Below are positions 32,784 through 45,500 of a stretch of DNA of 64,000 nt, piece by piece. The position numbers and the translations under genes were made by a program. The DNA lies in the NCBI GenBank assembly GCA_034440575.1, contig JAOTOL010001307.1:496001-560000 (forward strand), in the 5' to 3' direction. This DNA is from Imbricaverruca yamaguchii. Its lineage: Eukaryota; Arthropoda; Thecostraca; Neoverrucidae. The stretch's first letter is position 1. Every line of letters begins with the position of its first letter. The notes beneath the pieces were generated by a model that ran no database searches, was not told the origin of the DNA, and saw only the letters and a list, made by a program, of their open reading frames with translations.

Positions 32784-33671
32784 TTAACCCGCGCCGTCTG
32801 TCCGGTCAAATCCTCACACCCCGTCTCGGTGGGGGGTGGGGGGGTGGGGGGTTGAAGACCCCCTCTAAAATCCAAACTAAGCATCGGACGAAAACGAAAG
32901 AGGTGTAATCTGAAGGCGTTCGACGAGTAGGGCCCGGGTCCACTCTCCAAAACAACTTCTCCCCAAAAGTGACGTCGCCAGGGGGGCTAAATTTTCACGA
33001 CTTTTCACAACTTGCATTATATGTTTGACTCTGGGGGAGTTCATTTAGGGGGATATATATTTTTAAAACTGATTTGGAATGAGAAAAGGACAGCGAAATC
33101 GACCAAGCCTACACCTTTTTTGCCCCCCCTCCCCCACAAAAAAAAAGTTTTTGAAATTTCAAAATTTTGAGTTTCCAAGTTTTCTTGAACTTTCCTTTTC
33201 TAATGGATAGAACTTCCGTTCCGAGAATAAAACTTCCGAGAAACGTTAAAGTCAACCTGCTCTAAAGAAAATGCTTACTTTAGCCAGAATCCTGTATTTG
33301 AACTGCAATTTGGATAATGCGCAAAATTTATATGTAAAGGGAAGTCAAAAACGAAAAAAAAGAGAAATTCAACTCAGACGTTTTCTTGCATCCGTGAAGA
33401 TAAGCAAACGCTGAAAGTTTCATTAAAATATCTGTATCAGTTAAAGCGTGACGGCTGGTTGAACTTCTTTGGAGGTCACCTCACTTGACCTTGACTAACT
33501 CGTTGACCCTAGATGACCTGACCTAAACATTTTGAATCAGCATGTCAAATTAATGTGGGAAAATGTATGCCAAATTTGGGCCCGCTGCCGCGCGCCTTTC
33601 GTCCGCTATTCGCGAGAAAAAAAAACCTGAGGTGGGCGGTTGAAGACTCCCCCCGAGACGGGACGGGTTAA
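32784..33671 (-). mobile_element. piggyBac-like MITE, copy B (880 bp plus TTAA duplication)
   Basis: Bounded by TTAA|CCCGCGCCGTCTG and GAGACGGGACGGG|TTAA. It is inverted relative to copy A. Shared blocks include GGGTTGAAGAC, GTGACGTCGCCAGGGGGGCT and GTGAAGATAAGCAAACGCTG/AAAGTTTCATTAA. Confidence 0.85.
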
Positions 33672-33884
33672 TTTATGACCTTGAATTTTCACAGCACCAC
33701 GACTACGGACAAGAGTGAAAGAGAACAATTCCGCAGTAAGCATAGTTAGGCCATCTATGCTGATTTACTTCAATGATAGCAAATTAATGACTCGGGGTTA
33801 ACGTGACTTCCACGATAAACAACCTGCTTCGAACTTGCTCAGAGTCGTCAGAACCACTATCGCGCCGTTCTCTGAATGGGTCAA

Positions 33885-34305
33885 TTGCCGCGCGTGGTCA
33901 CGCACCTGACATGGGTGCACAGGTTGCGGCTGTTTGCGTGGGTGGGACATGGGTGCACAGGTTGCGGTTGTCTGCGTCTGGTGCGGAACTCCCGGCAGTG
34001 TGGCGGCCACGTCTGGAGCGGTACACCCGGTAGTGTGGCGGCCGCGTCTGGTGTGGTACTCCCGGCAGTGTGGCGGTCACGTCTGGTGCGGTACACCCGG
34101 CAGTGTGGCGGCCACTTCTGGTGCGGTACACCCGGCAGTGTGGCGGCCACTTCTGGTGCGGTACACCCGGCAGTGTGGCGGCCACTTCTGGTGCGGTACA
34201 CCCGGCAGTGTGGCGGCCACTTCTGGTGCGGTACACCCGGCAGTGTGGCGGCCACTTCTGGTGCGGTACACCCGGCAGTGTGGCGGCCACGCTCTGTGCG
34301 CAGCA
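33885..34305. repeat. 35-bp minisatellite, about 10 units
   Basis: Units GTGCGGTACACCCGGCAGTG followed by TGGCGGCCACTTCTG. It is preceded by two 37-bp ACATGGGTGCACAGGTTGCG units. Confidence 0.95.
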
Positions 34306-34486
34306 TTCCCGGGAACCCCGCAGCGCGCCCCGTCAGGGTGATCCTCTGTTGACGCCCATCGCCTGGCCTTGGGTGCACCCAGCACCACACCGGGCTGCGT
34401 TCGAGCCGGACGGCTGACCCGACCGGCCGCAGACGGCTGACGGGACGGGACGTCTGCTGCTGCAACCGAGCCCTCGGGCCCCGGCC

Positions 34487-34850
34487 GACAGGGTATCGGG
34501 CTATGGTGTGGCGTTGTCGGGTGGCCGGCGGACAGGGTATCGGGCCATGGTGTGGCGGTGTCGGGTGGCCGGTGGACAGGGTGTCGGGCCATAGTGTGGC
34601 GGTGTCGGGTGGCCGGTGGACAGGGTGTCGGCCCATGGTGTGGCGGTGTCGGGTGGCCGGCGGACAGGGTGTCGGGCTATGTGGTGGCGGTGTCGGGTGG
34701 CCGGCCGACAGTGTGTCGGGCTATGGTATGGCGGTGTCGGGTGGCCGGCGGACAGTGTGTCGGGCTATGGTATGGCGGTGTCGGGTGGCCGGCGGACAGG
34801 GTGTTGGGCTATGGTATGGCGGTGTTGTGTGGCCGGCCGATGGGTGCGGC
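34487..34850. repeat. 44-bp minisatellite, about 8 units
   Basis: Units contain GTGTGGCGGTGTCGGGTGGC followed by CGGCGGACAGGGTGTCGGGC. Confidence 0.95.
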
Positions 34851-34924
34851 TAAGCCAGCGCACCCGTCAGCAAGATGCTTGCACCGTGCTGCGTGGCTTC
34901 GCCGCCGGCTTGGCGTGTCGTCCG

Positions 34925-35905
34925 TCGTCACCCGACACCGGCCGTGTCAGCCTGTGGTCCGTCCTCACCCGACACGGGCCGTGTCAGCCTGCGGTCCGTC
35001 CTCACCCGACACCGGCCGTGTCAGCCTGCGGTCCGTCCTCACCCGGCACGGGCCGTGTCAGCCTGCGGTTCGTCCTCACCTGACACCGGCCGTGTCAGCC
35101 TGCGGTCTGCCCTCACCCGACACGGGCCGTGTCAGCCTGCGGTCCGTCCTCACCCGACACGGGCCGTGTCAGCCTGCGGTCCGTCCTCACCCGACACCGG
35201 CCGTGTCAGCCTGTGGTTCGTCCTCACCCGACACGGGCCGTGTCAGCCTGCGGTCCGTCCTCACCCGACACCCGCCGTGTCAGCCTGCGGTCCGTCCTCA
35301 CCCGACACCGGCCGTGTCAGCCTGTGGTCCGTCCTCACCCGACACCGGCCGTGTCAGCCTGCGGTCCGTCCTCACCCGACACCGGCCGTGTCAGCCTGCG
35401 GTCCGTCCTCACCCGACACGGGCCGTGTCAGCCTGCGGTCCGTCCTCACCTGACACCGGCCGTGTCAGCCTGTGGTCCGTCCTCACCCGACACGGGTCGT
35501 GTCAGCCTGCGGTTCGTCCTCACCTGACACCGGCCGTGTCAGCCTGTGGTCCGACCTCACCCGGCACCGGCCGTGTCAGCCTGCGGTCCGTCCTCACCCG
35601 ACATCGGCCGTGTCAGCCTGCAGTTCGTCCTCATCTGACACCGGCCGTGTCAGCCTGCGGTCCGTCCTCACCTGACACCAGCCGTGTCAGCCTGCGGCCC
35701 GTGGTCACCCGACACCGGCCGTGTCAGCCTGTGGTCCGTCGTCACCTGACACCGGCCGTGTCAGCCTGCAGTTCGTCCTCACCCGACACCGGCCGTGTCA
35801 GCCTGCGGTCCGTCCTCACCTGACACCCGCCGTGTCAGCCTGCGGTCCGTCCTCACCCGACACCGGCCGTGTCAGCCTGCGGTCCGTCCTCGCCTGACAC
35901 CTGAC
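34925..35905. repeat. 37-bp minisatellite, about 26 units
   Basis: Units CTCACCCGACACCGGCCGTG followed by TCAGCCTGCGGTCCGTC; CCGG/GGGC variants alternate. Confidence 0.96.
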
Positions 35906-36600
35906 ACCTGACAGAAAGCTGACGATATGACAACTGCCCCTTGCAAATTTGAAGCACTCACTCGATCATTTTCACAATGTTCGCCTGTTCAGGTGGAGTG
36001 ATCACCGCCTGCGCCTGTCGAGCATATTTCTCAGTCGTCACATTCGATGCGATCCAGCCCTTCACCATTTGGCGGCACAATCTGCAACCAGGGTCGGATG
36101 TATATTTTGAACCCTGGATCTGGAAAGGGAAATGTTTCTGCCATGCAATTCGGAGAGCAACACTTGATTCCTGCCGTTACATCAGAAGCACACCTTTGTG
36201 CTTTTCAATGAACTTGAACAATTTCCATCAGAGAGCAATGGACTTTGTGGAGAGAATGAACGTTCTTGATGGTAGAAATCCAGAAGCAGGCAACATTTGT
36301 TTAGCCCTGCCCACAATTGATGTGTTATCCATCACCTGACAAAGGTCGCGTTGCCCCACCGTTTCCGGGTAGTCGTAACACAGTCGCCTGGGTGACAGTT
36401 CAGGTGGTCTTGTCTGGGACCGAGATGTCAAACAGCGTTCCACTAAATTGACGATGTTCAAATTGTCAGTCCATTCGATCGACGTCAACGAGGTAACGAT
36501 CCACTTCCCCTTTGCTGTATCTAAAGCCTTGCATAAACACCAAACTACCATTGTCCAGCGCGGCCCCGATGTGGCTACCTCAGCATCGCTGACAAGCTGG
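35906..36600. other. Unassigned sequence with open frames on both strands
   Basis: Open frames exist (minus 36551-36228; plus 35977-36339), but neither gives a recognised domain. A TE remnant is possible. Confidence 0.3.
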
Positions 36601-36689
36601 TCGGCTAGTTGGCGCTTGGGAGGCGACCGGCGCTACCTGGAGCAGAAGGAGCGCGCGAACCCCAACAGTCGGCGGCGCTGTGTCTGCTG

Positions 36690-37125
36690 GGCGGCCGTGT
36701 CGTCCCAGGTGGCGACGTACGGCACGTCGGCTGGGCGGCCGTGTCGTCCCAGGTGGTCACGTCGGCTGGGCGGCCGTGTCGTCCCAGGTGGCCACGTACG
36801 GCACGTCGGCTGGGCGGCCGTGTCGTCCCAGGTGGTCACGTCGGCTGGGCGGCCGTGTCGTCCCAGGTGGTCACGTCGGCTGGGCGGCCGTGTCGTCCCA
36901 GGTGGCCACGTACGGCACGTCGGCTGGGCGGCCGTGTCGTCCCAGGTGGCCACGTACGGCACGTCGGCTGGGCGGCCGTGTCGTCCCAGGTGGCCACGTA
37001 CGGCACGTCGGCTGGGCGGCCGTGTCGTCCCAGGTGGCCACGTACGGCACGTCAGCTGGGCGGCCATGTCGTCCCAGGTGGCCACGTACGGCACGTCAGC
37101 TGGGCGGCCGTGTCGTCCCGCCCCC
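36690..37125. repeat. 44-bp (and 33-bp variant) GC-rich minisatellite
   Basis: Units contain GGCTGGGCGGCCGTGTCGTC and CCAGGTGGCCACGTACGGCA; some units lack the last 11 bp. Each holds GTCCCAG|GTGG, which resembles a plus-strand splice donor. Confidence 0.93.
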
Positions 37126-37133
37126 GTGCCAGT

Positions 37134-37271
37134 GAAGCCGGGCGGTGCTGGCGACTCGCCGCGCGGCCGACCGCCCACCTCGGCCGTCGGCGAGGAGCCG
37201 CCCGCGGCCGGCGATCGGCCCGTCGCTGCCGACGCGACGAACAAAAAGAAGAACCTCAAGCGGCTCCTGAG
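37134..37271 (+). CDS. Possible exon of unknown gene (low confidence)
   Basis: An open stretch after CCCGTGCCAG reads GGAGDSPRGRPPTSAVGEEP, then ADATNKKKNLKRLL, and meets a GAG|GTCGGA donor-like site. The composition looks protein-like, but no family is recognised and the flanks are GC-rich minisatellites, so it may be chance. It could belong to an N-terminal extension of the downstream Rab32. Confidence 0.2.
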
Positions 37272-37504
37272 GTCGGACATTCTGAGGGGCACCGATTGTG
37301 TGAGGGACGACAGCGTGTGCAGGGCGCGGCCGCCGCGTCGCGGCGCCAGACGGGCAACATGCCGCGTCACCTCAGAACGGACGGCTCTCAGCAGCCGCTC
37401 GCCGAGTCGGTGGTGGAGGTGTGCCGACACGGGGGGGCAGCTGGCGATGGTGGAGAAGGTGTGCCGACACGGGCAGCGCAGCCGGCCACCGTCGCCGCCC
37501 GAGC

Positions 37505-37685
37505 TGCCGGCGCCGGCAGGTGCTGGCGGCAGTGCACCGATGGGGCTGCCGGCGCCGGCAGGTGCTGGCAGCAGTGCACCGGTGGGGGCGCCGGCGCCGG
37601 CAGGTGCTGGCAGCAGTGCACCGGTGGGGGCGCCGGCGCCGGCAGGTGCTGGCGGCAGTGCACCGGTGGGGGCGCCGGCGCTCGT
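37505..37685. repeat. 42-bp minisatellite, about 4 units
   Basis: Units GCCGGCGCCGGCAGGTGCTG followed by GCGGCAGTGCACCGGTGGGG, encoding PAPAGAGGSAPVGA on the plus strand if translated. Confidence 0.9.
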
Positions 37686-38115
37686 GCCGAGTAGCGCGGA
37701 CGGCCGGCGGCTTCCGGTGCCGTCGGCGACCATCGGACCGGAGAGTCCGCCGCTACTCACGGCGGACGGCTAGCTACCTGACAGCAACCCGTGCGTCAGT
37801 GCCGCGCAAGTTGAGCTTGGCGTTCACCTCGATCAACTGTATCGATATTTTAGAGCCATTAGACCCTATGTATAAATGACGTGATTGTCATAAGCCAATT
37901 CCATGGAAGCTCTGAATATACCTGCTGTCTATCCATCTATCCATCTATCTATCCATCTGTCCATCTAGCCAGCTATCAAGATGTCTAGCTATATATGTAT
38001 ATATAAAGGTATATCGCGTGGGCCTTAGCCGCGGGAGCCGAAGGCAGCGCCGCCGTGCGGCATAATGCGGAACCGTCGGCCGGCCGGCGGCCGAGTGGTC
38101 GCGCCACACCACAGC

Positions 38116-38274
38116 ATGGCCAGCCAGGGTGAGGGCGACGCCGCGACTCGCACAGAGGAGGACCAAGCGCCGGAGGCGACGAGCGACGACGCTGTCCAGC
38201 ACGAGGCGCAGCAGAGCAGCGCGGAGGCCGAGCCAGTTCACCACAGGCTGGCGGGCGACCCCGTGCCAGAACAG
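38116..38274 (+). CDS. Rab32: Rab32 candidate first exon, long form
   Basis: This exon has 53 codons from ATG at 38116 to GAACAG|GTGAGG, phase 0. It encodes an acidic, Gln/Ala-rich stretch starting MASQGEGDAATRTEEDQAPE. An in-frame ATG also occurs at 38065. It would join in frame to VGNKYEHLYK. It has no conserved motif, so the link to Rab32 is inferred from strand, phase and position. Confidence 0.5.
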
Positions 38275-41200
38275 GTGAGGGTGTGCCGACGGGCGCACGG
38301 ATCTCAGCAGCGTGAAAAGTCGGAGGAGCCGGTGCGACGCTGCGGTGACAGCAGGTAGGCTGCGATGCATCACTGTGCGAACTCAGGACGGCTACGCCAG
38401 CCACTGATCCTGAGCACCGATTCGAATGTCTGGAGCACGCCGCAAATTTTGCAAGGAAGGGAAACCACCGCATAGCAGGCGCCACGGTTCTAAGGGTTCC
38501 TTGCAGTGGCGGGGTTTGGAATCGGCATGAAAAAGCGTTCGATATCCAGGTGCATTTCCTCTCAAGACGATAGGGTGGTCTGGACACTTGGGTTTCGCTG
38601 GCTGTCGTGGGTGGAGTCCCGCGTGTGGAAAAGAACGAACGTGTCACTGCGTTCTGTGGAAATTAGTTCAGATTTTGCACCATGATTTTATAGCATTGCC
38701 TGGTGTAATGTCACGCCGGGACCTTAATATTGCGTCCAGGGGAATATTCGTTTCAGAGACATCTGCCGTGATGTTTTCCATGGCATGACTGAGCAGCAGT
38801 CGACGATGAAGTTTCTTTTGGTGACGGGTGTTTGAAGGTAGTGAATGAAAACCACTCCAATATTCCACGAATGCTGTGTTCGTCATGTGCTTTTAGGTAA
38901 GCCAAGCCGATATCTTCTGGGATTGTCGGATCAAGAACTTGGGTGTTGTCAGCACATGGGATAAGTTTTCGATCAGGAAAGAAGCAGGATAAATCATATG
39001 TAAATAGATTTAAGAGCAATGGTCTGATCAGTGATCAGTGAAGAAACACATATTGGACATCAATAAATATATTTCCGTTAAAATATGCTCACTGCGATCC
39101 AAATAGCTGCTAAACCAATAGGAGTTGACGCCGTATCATCCTAGCTTTTGAATAACGTCTTTATGGTGCACGTTATGATGCAATATCTTACTATTTGATA
39201 CACACATGATACACGCATGCCTTACTCAGTTCATCGTCTGCGTTCATCGTCATCGTCGTTATCGATGACACAAGCCCTTGTCGGTTCCCAATGTAACTCA
39301 ATATACGTCTAGCGATGTGTTTTCATGCGAGTGAACCAGTGGCTACGGGTGCAGTGCATCAGAAAGAGTGTGATTTGCTTTAGTAAATAAGGGATACATT
39401 TAGCGCACACAATTAAAAAAAAGTGATTTAAGAATGTATCTACAGCAGTGCAATTGGTGGAAAATTGCGGGCACTGGTTGATACTACACGCAGTATTCGA
39501 CGCCATAGGAAGAACGCCGAGCAAGAGAGATACTACGAGAAAGAGAACGTTCTCGTAGTGTCTCTCTCTCGAGAACGAGAACGTTCAAAATACGCTACTG
39601 CACGAGCCCAAGCGAAAGACACCAGATTTGCGATCCCCAAATAAAGAGTGCTGTAGCCTATTTTATATCTGTGCTGAGGTCTAGAAACAACTATATTTAG
39701 ATACACATGTCATTTTCGTAAGTCAATATGCCCTGATATTGTGTTTAACCCTTACATTTCGTGATCGTCTTCAGTTCCGTAAACCATTGCGAAAAAACGC
39801 AAGCAGGGAAGTGCCTCCAGTTTAAAATTAAATAAAAATATTGCTACCAGAGGATGTTGCAAATAGGTCTTATTGTAAAAATCAATTTTAAATGGTGAAA
39901 TGTTCGCATTTTTATTGATCAGGTCGTTTGAGCACCGTATATTGCCGCCAATAGTCATCAATGCTGATGCATTATTTCATCCAACCCGTTTACAATATGG
40001 CACTACGTTCAGTTAGGTTGTTGCAACCAATTCAAGTTCTGTTGGTGAGTTCTCATTCGGACTATCCTAGCATGAGGAAAAGCGAAACGACTTGGCATGG
40101 AACACCTGAAAGAAACAACACAATTTCCAAAGCTCTGGCTGGGCGCTAAATGACCTCATAGTCGTCGCGTCCTTAAACCCAAATAATCAATCAAAGCTCC
40201 GGCTAACATATTAGGACACAAACATACACATATCCACGTACACATGCATACAAACATGCATGCGTCCATGGGCGCTAATAGGGGATACGGGTGTGCAACA
40301 TTTTGACCTAGCTAGACATTCATGGTGTGTTGTTGCCCTTAAACTCAAACTCCTTGAAATCGCTAAATGAATGAAAAATATTTCGAGCTCATAGTGCGTA
40401 TGTGGGTGATAACGTTACGCACGAGGAAAACTCCCAGCATGAACGCATTTGATGTAAGATTGTTTTGCTTCAGCTTACCTAAAGCGTCCACCAGTAGCAT
40501 TCAGAAGCCTGAAACGGACTTAATTTGGCAACTTGCATATGGCTGTCTATTTTTGCGTATGATTTGAATAATTTTAGCCGGATAATTTATCTGCATAGAT
40601 GGGGCCGCACATGTGACAGGTTCGCAAGCAGTTAACCTTCCCTGGCGCAGGAAACAATTTACCCACGGTCGTGTGCGGCATGTCAGCTCTTGTCACCGCA
40701 TTTGAGCCGCTCATCCCGCAAAAGAAGCGGTTCTTCCCTGCACGTGGCAAGTGTGGCTGCCGCAGTGCAGGATGTCAGGCTTGCCACGCTTGCGGTCCTG
40801 GGTCCGGGGGACGCAATGAGATGACGTCGTTAGCATGCTTATAAGGTGGGGAGGCACCTCGTACCCCATGTTTTTTTAAACATGATTCGTGGGACAAAAA
40901 ATTCCCCAAAAATTGCTCACAGATGTAAAAAGTCATGAAGAATCAAATGGTGCAACTTTTATCGCCGGATCTCTTCGGACTCGAAAGTTACAGAGCGATC
41001 ACTGTGAAATCGAAAAATCACAAAAAAAAATGAAGTTCGCCGGTCGGATATTTTTCACCACTAAATTGGCATGAATTCCAGATCTCGGGCATTTTTTGTT
41101 GGCAGTTGTCTGTGAGAAGTGAGTCAGGAATGGTTGTGCGATGGCGGTGATGTAAAAATCGCTAACCTGCCCTCTCACCGGAGCTGAACCCAGCTGAACT

Positions 41201-42482
41201 TGTATAAAACCACTTGAAGTACAACGTCCTGCCTGAGTTGCTGCGTGAAGAAAGCATCGAATGGAAGGGAACTGTTGATGAGAAAATGGACATTTTGAGT
41301 CGAGCAATTGTCAGACTTCATGCCGACAAGCACTGGTTCAAGAAGACGTTCGCTTTTTTCGCAGAAAGTACAAATGGGTCGCTGATAATAATGGAGAATT
41401 TTGGAAGCGTTCGATTTCATTTTTGTGATTTTTCGATTTCACTTTCGAGTCCGAAGAGATCCGGCGATAAAAGTTGCACCATTCGATTCCTCATGATTTT
41501 TTTGCATCAGCGAGCCATGTTTTGGATTTTTTTGTCGCACGAATCATGTTAAAAAATGTATTTAAAAAAAACATGGGGTATGAGGTGCCTCCCCACCTTA
41601 TAACGTTGGATGCGTTGAATTTCCGTATTGCATGCGAGAAATCGCCCAAACTGTATTAGTAAGTCAGTCAGATTCAGTTTCGTTTTTTCTGCATCATGCT
41701 CCTTTTAAGGACATACCCAGACACGGTTGTCAGAATGAAGGGCTCATGTGGCTCTCATTAAGCTTTAAAACTGCATGATTGCTTCACGACCGTACACACT
41801 ACGAACATCGTGGCATATGCACCACCAATCAGGTAGCGCATGCACTACCAACTAAGCAGCGTATGCAAGTGGCGTGTACACTATCACCCAAGTGGCGTAT
41901 GCAGTACTAACCGTGGCCTGTGCATTACATAAGTCGCGCGTGCACCACCAACCGAGTGGCGTGGGCACTCAGAGTCGTGTGCATTACAAACACTGGTGCC
42001 TGCCGCGCTTCACAAATCAAACATCGCCGCCCGCGCAGGCATGTGTCACTGACCGTGTGCACTACACGTGTGCACTGCACGCCGGCCCGCGACCCCGGCC
42101 CGTGACGTCACGGCGATAGCCAGCCGCGGCAGATAGCTGGTGGACGCGCCGGCAACACTGCAGCCGCCGCCAGCATCTGAAGAAAAAACAGCTGCTGGCC
42201 CAGCTGAGCCGACCAGCGGCCTGAGCGGGTGTCGGCCGGCGGACGCATGACGTCCGCAGCGCGTCACGATCCGACCCGGCCGCGCCGGGGGCGGGTCAGC
42301 CATGCCCGCAGGGTGTGTGTCTGAGGCGCGGGTCAGCGCGCGCCAGAGTGCCCAGTGCGCCAGTCCCAGTCGGCTGCCGTGCGGTGAGTCGAGGTTTTAG
42401 CTCAGTTCCAAGCGCCGCCGCCGAGATTCAACATGGCCTACACGGTGGTAAGTGGCCGTGCCGTCCCGGCGTGGTGCTGTCG

Positions 42483-42526
<44 letters not shown>

Positions 42527-45500
42527 GCGTGTATATATATGTGCTTCGCTGGCGGGTACGTTTGTCTGCTCTTCGGCCCAATGACACGATCGGTGATAAT
42601 TGATCTAGTCTTCCGAACTCTGCCTATTTCTGTTTGCGCTCATGTATGAAGCCGTCACCCTAGGAGTGGATTTGCATGCAGCGTTCTTCGTTTGTATAAG
42701 AGGTGCACGATAGCGTAAAAAAACTTGGAACATACGTGTTCCAAGGAAAGAGATATAACGCAGGCATACTGCGTAGATTACCCTGGGTTATTAACTTTCC
42801 CCGTTGGCACGGCATTTTGCCAAATTCCCGAATCCAATGTGCAAGGGGAGGCAGTAGCTGAAAAGCTTACGGTCTACAAGCGAAGAGCGCCAGCGACCTG
42901 AAGCAAACCTGCGTGTTACTTCTGACGAAATTTAGCGATTGGTGCCGGGCTGTTATACTTAACAGTTGTTGGTCGATCTCTTAGGTCAGTTCAATGCGCT
43001 CTTGAAGCCACCGACAGTATATCCTTCAGTATCTCTGCGTCTGTATAGTTTCATCTCTCTTTGTCCATGTATCCCGCTAAAGCTGAAAGCATGGCCTTGA
43101 CACCCGCCGGGTTTACGGCGACATTTTGCTCCCAGGTCACTCGGGTTGGGGACCAGGCCGGAGTGAGCGGACCTGGCATAATGAACATAAACTAGAAGGG
43201 ATCAGCAATTGTAGTTAATATATTATTTTCAATGTCAAAGTGGCCTAATCGGTGACGCTGCTGAATAAGAACTAAACTTTTGAATATCAGAGATTGACCG
43301 ATTCAAGTGGAGACTATACTGACATTTTCGAGCTCGATTCATCTGTACCAGGTGACAAAGCGCTATGATTAGATTGGCGAGGAGTACGGTTGAAACCCTA
43401 TGTGAAATGATTACATAATCATACCTCGGATGTTAACCATGTTCATGCATCTATATCTGGTATTCCCGAAATGCTCACACCACCCAGACAATACTCACAC
43501 CGCGACTCACGAGTAATTTCGTACATCGATTGATTTGCTCGATTGCATGCATGCGATGGCGAGTTTGGGAATGAATGGTTAAAATATGCACAAAATACGC
43601 TTTGTGGTAATGTCATTTTCTACCCACTACCAAACAATAAATGACTGGCATGCATGCGAAAACTATAATAACTGAAACTAATTGATATATTGATGCAAGA
43701 TGCTGCATGATGTACTTGTATTGTTCCAATCTGAAGTAGTTGGTTAAACCAAGTATGAAATCTGTTATACTAGGAAGGGCCTTCGACGTCCTTGCTGGTA
43801 GCGAATTATCTATGCATACCTAGCAAATAGCATAAGTTCAGGGAAGGCACAGGCGATCTCACGAGTGCGCAAACCATGGATTGACCCATCCGACCCTGTA
43901 CGCCAATCGAAATCACTCCATCAGATCGGCTGGGGAAGGAATTGTCATATCCTCGGGTCTTGTCCAAAGTGAATCCAATGCCTTCCTTAAATATCTTCTA
44001 AATTTTAGATTCGTAAAATTTCACTCCTTGTTCCGTGATCGCATGTGGAAACTTCGGCTCTAACATAAGTTTAATTGCGTAAATTGGTGCGCGGGAGAGC
44101 AATAACTGTTAGTGATAACACCACGCAACTCTTCAGCAGTGGTCCATTACGAATGAGGGCGAAGTTCAAGACAATCCATTCCCGTGCATAGACCAAGAAC
44201 GTTCATATAAGATCCGGTCGGGATCTATCCAATCCGACCGCCACGCCCTCAGAACAAAAGCTGCTTTGCTGCGACGTTTCAAGTTTTCATTTCCTGTTTA
44301 CAATCGGATCCCTCGCTTGCATTCTTACTTCGTCAGCTGTCCTCGCTATACTTCCCGATGAGGTACCTAGACCTATGTTCAAAGAAAACCCTGCAACTGA
44401 AATTTTCGTGCATCCACACCTCATTTGTGTTTTTTTTTTCTGCCACAACCACCGCACAGTTCGTGCGGTTACCATGTGGCTAGAGTCACGTGGCATTCGT
44501 GCCCCGAGGGCCGGTCGGCCGTCTGATCGGTCGGCTCAAGGTCAACATAGCGGGCGACTCCATATTGAATTGCTGCGTGCGGCATACAACGGGCGGACGA
44601 ACTCCAAGACTGGAATGACGTTACGCATTATGTCACCAGTAGTATCCTACAGATCACGGCACTCTGTCTCAGAATAGCTGCAGATCACGTCAGTCGGCGA
44701 GGAGTTTAACGTCGAAGGGGATAGTCGCCGTCCACCGCCCACCGATGTCACTGTGGAAAAAGGCAACAGCAATACTCTTAGGATAGGAGCTTTCTACCGA
44801 TCAGGAACCCTGCCACATTCTCAGCAACTGGAGCTTGACAAGGTGATTTGTGAGGAAATCAGCAGAAACTTTAAGAGGAAGTGCCTTATTCTCGGTGACT
44901 TTAATCTAAAAGGTTATGAAAATGCTGGTGTTGGCTCCCATCATGCAAAATGTTTAGACAATGCCTTGAAGAGGACCTGTTCTTACACCAGTTTGTATCG
45001 AAACCCACCAGGCATGGTTCATTCTTGGACCTTGTATTCTCGGATTTAAGTGACTTGGTTCAAGACTTGACTGTAGGCGAAACTCTGGGAAAAAGTGACC
45101 ATAACATAGTTAGATTCAAGGCACATGTAAGGGAAATTATCAAGGATAATTTGGTAAAGGTTCCAAATTTCAACAGAGCAGATTTTGACGGCATGAGAGC
45201 GGCTTTAAGTGCCATCAGATGGGAAGAAGAATTCTCCAATTTAAATGCCTGTGAAATGTGGGAAAAGTTCAAATCTTACTTGAAGGAAACTCAGATTAGA
45301 CATGTCCCCCAAAAGCAAAGACGCAAAAGAAGGGTAGGAAAGCCAGCATGGCTTACACCAGACGTGATAAAAGCAATTAAGGCTAAGGAAACTGCATTTA
45401 GAGTTTTTAAAGAAGCCTCAAATGTCGTCAATCTAAAGGCGTATCGAAAAGCTAGACACTGTGAAGCAAAAAGCCAGAGCAGCAAAGCGAGCAAAAGAAC

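Noticed and set aside
34552..35823. A 423-codon plus-strand frame
   Set aside because: Two minisatellites (44 and 37 bp) read through; no domain.
44287..44677. Short open frames of 69-100 codons on both strands
   Set aside because: No domain, no splice context and no homology recognised.
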